From: Euwallacea fornicatus
Lineage: Eukaryota > Arthropoda > Insecta > Coleoptera > Curculionidae
Direction of reading: 5' to 3'
NCBI RefSeq assembly: GCF_040115645.1
Contig: NC_089546.1
Coordinates: 1,826,001 to 1,890,000, forward strand
DNA: 64,000 nt
Below, one piece after another: positions 13,046 to 25,700 of this stretch. The notes below the pieces were generated by a model that was not told the origin of the DNA, searched no databases, and saw only the letters and a list, made by a program, of their open reading frames with translations. A program made the translations under genes and the position numbers. Each line of letters starts with the position of its first letter. Within the stretch, counting starts at the first letter, position 1.

Positions 13046-13628
13046 TTTTGTTAGTGATTTTCACGAAGGAGTCAGAAACTCTTACTGGAACCCAAGAAAA
13101 TGAAGTAATCACGGCGTTATCTACTTCATGAGTGAGTAGGGTTACTTGTAGTCACAGTTTGAGATGAACTCAAACGGAGGAAAACGAAGAATAACTTTGC
13201 TAATTGAGTTTTGTGCCTTGATAAAATAAACTGTTATCACCATCAGAAATAACATGAATTTATTTGCGGTTCTTCATTTGTACACATGAACAAGACAAAT
13301 ACGTTATTAATCACGTTCATTTCTGTAATGTTGCTTTAATGAGAGAGTTAGAATGGCATCTGAAACCTCATAGTTTTTGAATAACGATGTTATCAAGCGT
13401 AGGTATAATGCTATCTTAGAATTAGTTTTATAGAGTTAGAAGCCTCAGATGTTTCTATTTAAAACGTGTCAAATAATGAAAAACTTAATCTGTAACGAAA
13501 GCATTGATAACTGTTGTCTGAATTAGGAACAGCTTTCGTTGGTTCTAGAGTTTAAAAATGTACATACATTTTAAATATAAATATTTAGATTTAATTTTGA
13601 AAATCGTATGAATAATGTATTTTTACAG
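13046..13628. other. Gap upstream of the first visible ACE-like exon
   Basis: No exon recognised. A short zinc-finger-like remnant lies near 13325-13375. Confidence 0.4.
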
Positions 13629-13790
13629 CTTCAAGCCCAACAAGCTTACTCTGAATTCCAACATGGTATTTGGGAGCTGCTCAACCAGGCTGGAAATCTC
13701 AACAGTATCCCTGATGCAAGAACCTATAGACAGATCAGGTATTACTCTGTGGTTGGCCCTGCAGCCTTGTCACCTGATCAACTTGATAGG
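13629..13790 (+). CDS. ACE-like exon, N-terminal helical region
   Basis: Acceptor ttttacag and donor gtaagt enclose 54 codons (phase 0 to 0). The peptide starts LQAQQAYSEFQ and contains GPAALSPDQLDR, the counterpart of the family's GxAALPxDxLxR segment ahead of the first conserved cysteine. This is the earliest exon I can recognise; the signal peptide must lie upstream. Confidence 0.9.
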
Positions 13791-16700
13791 GTAAGTATGA
13801 AACAAGAGTGGAAAATGCAAATTTAATAAAAGCGAAGAAATACTTGATTAATATTCATCATTTATGAGTTTCCATCTTACATTAAAAAAAAATGACGAAT
13901 AATTTGAAGAATGCGAAGAAGGTGAGGTGCTTTACTCGATTATATCAAGTGCAATAATTACGCTGGTGTTAAATGGATGAATGAATTAGCGTAAACTGAA
14001 ACAAGGTGTTTAAGATCAAGTATTACTAATCACTTTCCTGGAATCATCTTGCCACGTAACACAAGCATTAAATTAATATTTTTATTTACCTAAACCAATT
14101 TAAATAAAATCTACATAATATTACAGTACAACAGACTAATAAATGATATGTTGGCCATCTACAATACTGCCACAGTGTGCAGCTTCAACGACCATTTCCA
14201 TTGTGGACTTCGGCTGCAACCAGATTTGAATAAAATTATGGCCAAAAGTCGCAATTGGGATGAACTGCAACATGTCTGGATCGAGTGGAGAAGGCAAACT
14301 GGACAGAAAATGAAGGAGCTTTATGAGCAAATGGTGCACTTGTCTAATGCAGCGTCTAAATTAAATAGTAAGTTTGAATAAAATTTACAGCTAAAATTTA
14401 ATGGCAATTTTGCAGATTTTACCAATACGGCTGATTATTGGTCTTTTCCATTCGAGTCTCCCAGTTTAGAATTGGACTTAGAAGATGTTTGGGCTGATAT
14501 TAAGCCTTTGTATGAACTACTGCATGCTTACGTCAGACGGAGGCTCAGAGAATACTATGGGCCTGAAAGGATCAATAGGCAGGCTCCTTTGCCTAGCCAC
14601 ATTTTAGGTGAATATTAATTTTAAGTGGAGTTTTTGTTACTTACTGAAACAATTGGATATTTCAGGGAATATGTGGGCCCAAAGCTGGAGTAACATTTTC
14701 GACATAACTCAGCCCTATCCAGGCCAAAATTTTCTGGACGTTACTCCTGAAATGTCCAAACAGGTTTAAAATTACAAAATGATCTAGTTTCTTAAATAAA
14801 TATGTACTTTTTCCTTAGGGTTACACTCCAATAGACCTGTTTAGACTTGGAGAAGACTTCTTTGTTTCCATGAATATAAGTGCCATGCCTCTGGATTTCT
14901 GGCAGGGGTCCATATTCGAGGAACCGGGTGATAGAGTAGTTTTGTGCACCCCTTCGGCTTGGGATTTTTGCAATAGACGAGACTACAGGTAATTGATTTT
15001 GCTTTTAGTATCAGAATACATTTTCGATTCTTAAAATTTTAGGATTAAAATGTGCGCTCATCCAAATATGAAGGATTTAATCACCGCCCACCATGAAATG
15101 GCTCACATTCATTATTTTATGGCCTACAAAAATCAACCGAAGGTGTTCAGAGATGGAGCCAATCCTTGTTAGTAAAATTTTATTAATAATTTTTATATCA
15201 ATGTGATATTTGGTATTTTTAGCGTTTCACGAGGGACTCGGGGAGGCTATAGGACTCTCAGTAGGTACTCCGAAGCACCTTCAAGCATTGGGATTAGTGC
15301 CTGTTTCTGTAGATGACACAGCAGTAGATATTAACTACCTCTATCAAATGGCGTTGGATAAAATAACTTTCCTACCATTTGCCTACGTAATGGACAAATG
15401 GCGTTATGATGTTTTTAAAGGGAAAATCGGGAGGGAGGAGTACAATTGTCATTGGCATATTTTAAGGTAGATAAAGAGTGTAAAATACTAGAAAATAAAG
15501 TAGTTAGTGAGATACAAAATAAGGTATGAGAAAGTTTTACATTCAGTAAAGTAATTAGATCTATTTCTTTATGTAGGTAGACAAATTTTCAGTTTTAAAT
15601 GCTTATAATAATTTCTGGTGTGGTTAAAATTATTCGACACTTGGTAAAATAGGCGATAAATTATAATTACGTAAAACAAATTAAAGATTTAGTTGAGCCT
15701 AAAAGCCGCAAGGATTTCCCAAATACCTAAAATGCCTTTACGTCACAAAAATCTTTTAATGAGATTTATTGTAAATGATCGAATCTATGATCCTCAAGAG
15801 TTCTCAACGGAAAAGGTCACTATTGGTTTTGGAACATTGAAAGAATGTTTTTTTCGAAGTGGCCATATTGGATATGGAAAATTTTGTGTTTTTTTTTATA
15901 GTGTCGAGAATGTTTTTCAAAAAAATTCATTTTTCTACAAATTTGTTTCGTTTGACCATATTTTGTGAAGAAATTTGAAATCTGACACCATTGCCTGAGT
16001 TGCGTTAAGAAAGGGTAGGTATTCAATTTTCTTCAAAGTGGTTTGATTAGATAAATCATGTCCACCTTCCTTTGATGAGTGAGTGTTATCAAAGAGATTT
16101 GAATTTCCTTAGAGAGGCTTTGACATCAATGGTGTTTTTTATGATACTTTAAATGCCTGTGCCTTTTCAGTGTTGACGTTGATACTAGTAAACAAGCCGA
16201 ACATTTTTGTTTACGTTAAGTTTCTAATTAAATTTCTTTACTAATGAAGTTTTAATATTTACTTCGCTTTCACCATTTTTAAGGAATTATTTAATATTAA
16301 GTTAATTTTCGGAAAAATTCTTCTTAGGCTTATACCATTTTTTAAAAATTATCATAAAGACTTAAATAGGTATTTCTTAACTTTAGGGAGCAGTATCAGG
16401 GAATAAAACCACCAGTGCTGAGATCTGAAATCAATTTCGATCCTGGTTCAAAGTACCACATTCCAGCCAACATTCCATACATGAGGTAAGTTTTTGAACC
16501 TTTAAATTCAAGTTAATTTGATCTATATCAGTATAGATTAAGGAAATAACAATACTAGGTTTATAGAGCCCTCTTGGCTCACATAAATAGGCCCCTAAAT
16601 TTATTATAGCGGGAGTTAGGTTCTTATGATTCGCCATGGTTACTCTAGACAAACACAGTACTTTTAATATTACGGATATATTTAAAAAATAACAATAACA

Positions 16701-19700
16701 TCACAATAAAGAATAAAACTTAATACTGACAATCATTAAAACTACATCAAGGACTAATGATGGCCTGATTCCTCTCCACCGAAATCATGTCCTCCCCCGC
16801 TAAGTCCTCCAAAATCGTGCCCCCCAATATCTTCGCCTCCAAAATGTCCACCTCCATAATGCTCATCTCCCCCTTGACCTTCGTCTCCTCCTCCAAACCC
16901 TCCAGAATCCCCTCCTTCATGTTCGTCGTGAACTGGTACTGCTACAGGTACTTTCACTGGCACTGGATACGGTTTCTTAACCTCTACAGGTACTTTCTTT
17001 TCCACGGTGTATGGAACTGGGTTGAAAATCGGGATTTTCACTGCGTATGGAACAGGTTTTTCTACAGGAACTGGAATTTTCTTTTCTACGGGGACAGGTA
17101 CTTTGACAGGTATTTTAACTTCATAGGGCTGTGGTTTTTCTACAGTGTACGGGATGGGTCGTTCAACTCCTACTTTGACGGGTACAGGCACTGGTTTAAA
17201 TACTGGATAAGGGATCTTCTTTTCCACATGTACGGGTACTGGTTTCGGGATGTGCACTGGATAGGGTCTATCTATGTGAACTTTGACAGGCACGTGAATA
17301 ATTTTTTCCACTGGGTACGGCTTTGGTACATGCACTGGAATTTTCACCGGATAGGGGATTTTCTTTTCCACGGGATACGGAGCGGGGACATGGACTTTGT
17401 AAGGCACATGTACAGTCTTTTCTACCGGATATGGTTGTGGTACCAAGACTTTTACTGGATAAGGTTTATCCACTGGTACCTGCAATTCAAAAACTTGAAT
17501 GACACACGTCTTACGAGGTTTATGAACATACCTTCACATGAACATGTTCGATCTTCTCCACAGGCACTGGCTTGTGAATTGGTACCTTCACATGGACAGG
17601 TACTTTCACTGGGTATGGAACTTTCTTCTCTACGGGATACGGTTGAGGCACGTGCACTTTAACTGGATAGGGCACTTTCTTTTCTACTGGGTACGGGATG
17701 GTTTTCTCCACCGGATATGGTTCAGGTACCTTTTTGATTACGGTGACGGTCTTTTCGTGGTGGACGTGACCTGGGAAAAGTGTTCAGTCGTTTTACAGCT
17801 ATAATTGTGTTTCAACCATCTATTATTGTTAAACTATGCTCCTAAATACCTGAAGGTTAGTTCTTTTCCGCCGAATTGCATCAAAACCAATCCTTACCTT
17901 TAGAACCGCCAGAGTTGCCTCCCAATGAGTCATGCTCAAAACCAAAACCACCCCCATAGGAGTGACCAATACTTCCAAAATCAAAATTACTCCCGAAGGA
18001 GTCACCGTTACTTCCAAAGTCTAGAATAAGTAAAAGAGTTTTTGGGTGAGGCACCTAAAGGAGGTGGGAGACAGCACTTTGTTAAAGTTTTATGCGGATG
18101 AAAAGAGATGAAATTGTGTAAAATAATTGTAATGAAGAATAATTTTCGTTGGGCAACAAAGTAGTTTTTTTATATGAGATTCCTTGAGGATGAATTGTGG
18201 GAGTTCACACATGCGGAAAGGGTAACATGTAGATATACTTTACTTTGAGAGTTCCGTCATGAAATTCAATACACCGAAAAATGTTATTTGCCGAAAATAA
18301 CTCCAGAAACGGTAACTCTGTGCTTAGCATTTGTTTCCTAAGATGAATCTCAATTTTTGACCAGATTCGACTCACACGGGAGCAAAAATTGTTAAATTTC
18401 TGTTAAAATGACGGCAGTTTCAGGAGAATTTTCCTGTTAAATCGTCGGATCTGAAATTCCGGTATTTTAAGGGCTTGTCATGGTTTCTGAAATATGTTTT
18501 TCTGAATAAAATTAGCAGTTGCAAGTGATTAATCTTGCTGTAAAAACTGCCGTTTCTTGATAACGCTCAATTGGTACTCCATTGAAATCCGGATCTTGGA
18601 AATTTGTCACTAGAGCCAGTTGATAGAAGAGCTGTTTCAGGTTTTTGAAAATGTAATATTCAGAAATGATATCAAACCGAGCAATTATAATTTATTATGT
18701 TCTTTGAGGAGCGTTCGTTTCTTGATGCGAAAATTAACTTAAGCTTCTTGTCAAAATTATGTATTTCAATTATGTGTAATATTTTAAAATATTCACGACA
18801 TTTTTGAAAATTCTATCATCAGAAACGAAATCCGAAAAAAAGACTAACTTGCTTGATTTCAACCCATTATCAACTCATTTGAAACATATTGAAAGTTGGT
18901 GTCTCTCCTAAAAATTCTGATTTCTTGTGGAACTTGTGAAAAATGGCACCCACGCCATTGGAAATTCACGTTAGAGAAGATTGAAAAGTTATTTAGTTGA
19001 TTAATACTGTTGAGTAGTGTCTAATGGAAATTTTTATGTGCTACATTTCTTTACCAATTGCCGGTAGGTATTTTTTATTACGTTCCCTAGAAGATTCTGG
19101 ATGAATGATGATGTCGAATAATCATATTTACCTATGGAATCTCCATGACCGCCCTCTTGATCTCCACCGCCGAAGTCAAATCCATGGCCGCCTCCATAGC
19201 CTAGGTCCAGCCCCCTTTTGTCTTGCTTTTTGCTTTCCAATGGGGCGGATTCCACTGCTTTACTGTCAGCGGCCTTTTCTGCTTGTTTTTCTTCGGCGCT
19301 CGCCAACAGAAGGAGTGCGCAGAGCGCGGAAAAACCCTAACGCACATAAAACACATAAAGCATTGATAGTTTTAGCAGTTTTCACGTGTTTTTTTTTTAA
19401 CTTATGTGAGCGTATAAAGTTCGTCGTAAGAAAATGTCCTCAGCAGTGGTTCTACCATTCTAAATAGACTCCTTAGATAGATGCCTTGATGGCGCTCATG
19501 AAAGTGTCATAAAATTAAATGTCGATTACGCGTACCTGCACAGATATTAAGTAATCGAGCTCGTTTAACTGTTAATTAAAGGCAATACAAATCTGGTGAG
19601 CGTGTAAAATTGGCATGTCTGCAGAGGAGTCCTTTCTCCATTTGGTAGAACACATGGCAAGCGCCCGCACTTTTCAGTGTTCCGAAAGTGAAAACGCGTA

Positions 19701-22700
19701 ATTATAATGTAAGTAATTTCTTTCCGGGGTCTAGTTTTTTTACCATTCGAGTAAAACGGCGGTACCGTTTCATTTGTACTTTCTTACGTAATGCCGATTC
19801 TAACGAGGATGCCATTTGATGGGTTAGATGCATCGTCGAAATTATTTCCTTGAGAAATAAGTTAGTAGGACGAGATGTTAAATTGCTTTCTACTTATAAT
19901 GAAGCGTTTTGATGGATGCCATTACGTATACAAACCAAGATATGTGCATACATTTGATGTTGACGTGCATTTCCTGAAACCTCTATTATTCAATTTTTGG
20001 CTAATGGTGGTAGATACTTTCATATTTCATAGGTCAAACGACATTCTTTTCCATTCGTATTGGTTTTGGCACACACTCAGGGTGATAAATTAAAAATTAG
20101 AAAACCAAAAGCTGGAGATACGCCAAATGTTGATGATTGGAGAAAATGTGCCTCATTCGGAAGTTGATGGATTGGGGTATAAACAATGTTGAAAATTAAA
20201 ATTCTAATTCATTTTTTGCTATTAATCTGAAAATATCTAAGTTAGACACTTGGAAATTTGTAAAGTTATGTTTTTTTTTCGATGATGAATAAGATGCGTT
20301 TCGCAATTTCATCGTTACTAATAGAGGGAGTCACTTACGATCAATATTACAGAATTTACAGTTAACAACTTTTTACCTTCTATATCCAACGCGAAATTTG
20401 ATTCATAATTTGAAAGAGCTATCATTTTTCCATTGATTATGTAGTCTCGTTTCATTTCGATATCTCACTCTGTTTTCGAGAAGAGTCTATTTAACAAACA
20501 CTATGTTTAAATTTGATAATTTGTGATAATCGATTATCAACGCGTAAATTGCAAAATGCACCTTTTTCGTCGCTTTAAAAAAACTTCACAAATTTACAAG
20601 TATCTAACCTAGATAATTGCAGAATAATAGCAAAAAAAAAGAATTAAAATGTTAATTTTAATTATTTTTTAATTTTAAACACTCTGCCCGAATTTATCAA
20701 TTTTCGGGTACGGCATATTTTTTTCAATCGTCACTATTTGACTTGTAGTTTCTCCAACTTTCGGTTGTCTCATTGTTAATGAATCGCCGTGTATATTTGA
20801 AACAAGTTCAAAACTGGTTAGTTGCTAAGAAGTGCGAAAAGTTATATTTTACCGCATATTCATTAGGATTGAGTGAATGATGCAGTTCGTTCGTCCAGCA
20901 ATTGAGCGCTTAAAGCCACTTCGGATATATTTCCTACGAGCACATGGTTATCAGCTTCAGTTCATTCTGCGAATCCTGATTTATAACAGTTTCTTTGTAT
21001 AACGTGTTGTAGAGGTTCTGAATTAAATATGCTATCGATGTTAGAATTAACAGACGTCATGTCTTATGTTAACTTACTCCCATTAAGCAATACATATGTT
21101 TTTTCTACTTTTATTTTAACTTGACGTTTTGCGCCTTACGTTAGCAAAAAAGTTCAATTAAATACGTATATCGGCCAGTGGTAAAAATATTATACGCAAA
21201 ATGTATTTTTAAGTTTTATCGCACGCATGTCAGTGTCAATTGTCTGAATGCCCACAAGTACTTTTGAAACTACCACATGCTATTTTGTTTTGCGTGCGGT
21301 AACGATTAAAACATAAGTTTAATCAGATAGCACTGTAGTATTGGTTATTTTTAAACTTGCTTTTGGTCTTTCTCAGAGGTAATTTGAAGTTTTTTAGCAT
21401 ATCTCGGTCTTTTAAGTACTTTTTTTAATAGCCTAACGATGATGATTTGTCTCAGATACCCAGCAATGCACACTTGTTCCTTGTTCAGCATTCTGATAAT
21501 GTTTTTACCAATATTTAACCTTTACATGAAATATTGATAACCAATCGTAAAAGGTGAAAGAGGAATATTTGAAGACAGTCGAGTTCAACCTAAAGAAAAA
21601 GAAAAGGCAGAAATCGCAGCGCATGCCCAAAAATCAGCCGTGAAAAGTCGAGAAATGATGAGCATCTTCATAATATTATATAACATTCCTGAATAAAAGC
21701 AATGTTATGCGAAACAACTAAATAAAGATAAAAAAAGAGGTAAATCAGTTTTATGAGATTTCTAGATAAGTATGCGCTTGATATTTCCTGTGTATAGCCA
21801 GTGGAATATATGTAGTGAAAATAACTAGTTTATAAAATGACACGAATTCTCGAGGTATTCATGATCAAAGATTGAAAAACTTCATAGCTTTGCACCTTTT
21901 GAAGAAAAACATGAGGTTTTTGAAAGATCCCCTATATTCGGTTGGAGCACAGGAGATTTGGAAATGCAACTGAAGGAATATTCGGGTGAAGATGCTTTCA
22001 AAAGCACGAAACCCTCATATTTCGGAAAGTAAAGAAGTTTAAGAATAACTAATTAAATCACTAATAGACGACATTTTCAAATATAGATAAGTAACTTCAA
22101 AAAATATATGTTTGGCTAAGGCCGGTATTTTCAAAAAATTTAATATTTTATTTTTGGGATTGTTAGGGAAGCCAAATATACAGGAAATGTTGCATATAAT
22201 ACCATTTTCTATGTAAAAAGAATGACATAGAAGTACCAGATATGAATCCGAAGTCTCATAATTTTAAATATAATTCATGTCAAATTCTTGACTAATTTGG
22301 GTGTCTTTAAAAATTCACAGAATATAATGAATGAGTGTTATGGAAACTAAATTTAGGGGATATGGGAAACATTATGCCCTTTTGTATAATAAACACCTCA
22401 TTAATGCTGGGGTTAAACTCGAAGTTTTATGGTTTGAAATCGTATTAATAAAAAAAATCCATCCTTGATCATTATGCACAACTCCGGCAAATGGCTATAT
22501 TTAATGACGAAGCATTAGGGAACCCAAATTTATATAAATTCGACGATCAACAATGAAAATTCGGATACGAGGAAATTAACATTGAGAAAGAACAGGTTTG
22601 TTATCACGGTAAAAGTTGAAAGTACTGAATAATTATTTTTTCGGGTATTTCCATATCTTCAGCATTTTAAGTTATAGTTGCGTGGCCTTGAGAAACAAAC

Positions 22701-25700
22701 TACCTTTTCTGATTTGGTACTCTGTGCATAGATTTTGAGATGCATATGATCTGATTGGTTCATACAACTTACTCAAGAAAGTAAAAGAGTTGTTTTACTC
22801 TATTTAGTTGTGATTGAGAAGATCTATTTAAAAAAGCAGTGAGTAAAAGTTTTGAGGAATGTTATTGAAATAAAAAATACAATTTTCATTTTGACATCTT
22901 GCAATGATCATAAATTAAAGTTATTTCAGGTTTATTGAATTAAATTATTATAATTCAAGAAAGCTTCTGTTGGCTCATACATAGTTAATGAGAAAGTCCC
23001 CTATATATTCCTTACATATGGTTTTTAATAATATTTTTTCGTTTTTCCTATGAATATAACAAAATACCTAAATATTGAATTGAAATATATTCAATATATA
23101 AATTATATGCTGTGTTGACTTCTAGTCTTCCTAGTTCGAATTTCTTAAAAGGTATTTTGTTATGACAGTTTTAAGTGTACTTAAAGGCCCTATTTTCTGT
23201 TCCTTTATAGCTTATTTAAACCAATTCTTACATAAAATGAATAGATTTCAAAGGGAAGTTAAATTTGAATACCCATCTCCAATTAGTGATCAAGTACGAT
23301 CTCTAACACTGGTCCTAGTTTATAAATAATTAAAATATTTTTATGGTAACTTTTCGCAATATTCCCTATTTTCCCGTAGTTACTGCTACTTACCAGAAGC
23401 TTCATATGTGGTAAGTCACTGACACGTGCGGCGGAATGGTACTGTTCGGCATCTTGAGGGTACCGTTGCCATTTATAACTCCATCACGCTTTCGTGCCTT
23501 GACGTGCTTCCCCCAAAAACGCACTTCATAAATTCGATTACGTTTACGGCAGATAAAGATTTATTCGTTTTCTTTAATGACGATCGGAGGAGGTATTTGT
23601 TCATATTTTTAGAGAGGTGTTGAAGTACCTACTTGACAGAATCAAAGTGATGCGGTACTTAGTTTCGTAATTACTGGGTTAGAATAGCTCTTTTCGAATA
23701 GTAGTTTTGGGGTTGAAATATAAGAAATATGGAAACTGTGTCTGAAGGGAAAGAGGTTTTTAGAATGTTACATTCCTTTGTAGATGTCTTTGATAATAGT
23801 TTTTTATATTTTCCTCAGACGCAGCTCTTTAATTTAATAATAATTATTAATAAGATGATTCCATCATATTGCTATTGTTTTTTTAGTTTATTTTATTCAG
23901 TAAAAACCGACACTCTCACTTACAAATCATTCGATTTACATTCCATAAAATTTCGATTTCAATGCGTTACTGATTTTATCGCTTTTTAACACATGTAAAA
24001 TATCAATCATTTTAGATGCAACAACAAAGCAATATATGTAAGAGAACCTTCTATATTCTTCTATATTTAAATAGAATAATGATTATATAGGATCAGGGAT
24101 AAGATAATTTTTTTCTATTAAATTGTGAAACAGAATACATTGTTGCTGAGAGAAATCATATACATATGCAGTTAGGTTGAATAGAAGAGTTATTTCTTAA
24201 GAGAAACAGTTTAATTTTGGAATTTTTAGCGTTATTTCTATATAGAATTAAATATCTTGTTCTTTTATCTTTTGTACCTATTTTTCCCTAAATGCTAAAA
24301 ATTGCAAACTTAAATCATACTGATTTTCAAGTAAACAATAATCAATTGAAATTCGGTCGGGTCTATGCTTAATACTTCCCCCAGTATTATTGTAGTGAAT
24401 CTTTCGTGATTTCAGTTATAAGTAGGAGTTGAGATTTCCAAAATATTTTTCAAAATTAGTGGCACAGCTCATCTTCAAACATAGTCGCGAATTTTTCAAA
24501 CATATATCTTCGAATTTACTTACTGTTCTCCGTTTCAAGCATCGATTTATTACTGATACACATTTCAGTTTTCATTAAGGATTTTTCCATAGTTCAGAAA
24601 TTGGAATCCGAATACGGAGGTTCTAAACTTAAAAACAAAGACAGGCGCAGTTCGTCTTCCCATGTAGCTTCGATTTCGAAAAAAAAAAATTTCAATGAAG
24701 GTATTATCTTCCGAGTTTAGTACATTGCGACATCTATTTTTGAAACGCCCATGAATTTTTTAAACGGTTTTCCGAAATTCCGAGGATTAAAACAGAAGTA
24801 AAGGCTCTTGAATCATAACAAATTCAGTAGTGTTACTACTAAGTAGTAAATCAATTATTGGGATTACGATAGCATCCTGCACTGTCTTTGTTGAATCTAT
24901 TTTTGACACATCTCTGTGTTTTTTTTTATAGATTTTTCAAAAATTTCCGGGAATAAAAATTGATCTTTGAATCTTGGAAAATCCAATGGCGTACTAAATT
25001 TATTATGAATTTTTTAAAAACCCGTAGGCTTTGAATAATAATATTATCTTGCGTTCGTAGATTTTCCAAATTTTGTGGCTTATAAATTTAGTATAAAATT
25101 TTCAAAAAATTTCCAGTTTTTAAACTTACATATTATCTCGCGTTGACTACATTGAAACAGATCAGAATTCATCATATAGTGATGCTAAGTGGAAAATACC
25201 TACAAAATACAACAAAAGAGATATATAAACAAACAAAATAAAAGAAAACCTGCAATTTAATGGTAGCTGCATAAAAATGTACCAAATCTAAAAATAATTA
25301 GAGATATTTAATTATTACTAAAAATATGCAAATTTGCCTGTGTTCACTACGACGACCTTGTATCCTTTTGAAAGGATTCGATATCAAATATAGTTTGCTA
25401 CATTTTCTTCTTCATGGTAGCTCAAATAAAATAATAATTCGTAACGATGTAGTCATTATTTTGACGTAGCTGGAGTTTCTTTTAATGGAATAAACGAAGT
25501 CAAATGTTCCACAAATTAGTTGTACATTTAGGCAACCCATTATACTTTTCAAACCCTTTTGCCTTTATAGAGATGTAGTTTCCAATCTAGTCATAAATTG
25601 AGCCATAGGATCTATACATTGATTGAAGCCTCCAAATAGTGGAAATAAATACTAGGCGAATCTTGCCATTTGAAGATTGATGGGTTTGTCCCACGGGATA

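Noticed and set aside
16787..17662. Long plus-strand open frame of 291 codons rich in Trp, Tyr and Phe
   Set aside because: It is the antisense of the PYPV repeat exons of gene A; the codon repeats keep the other strand open. It also crosses a good intron. The same holds for plus frames at 31757-32011, 39272-39625 and 39768-40340.
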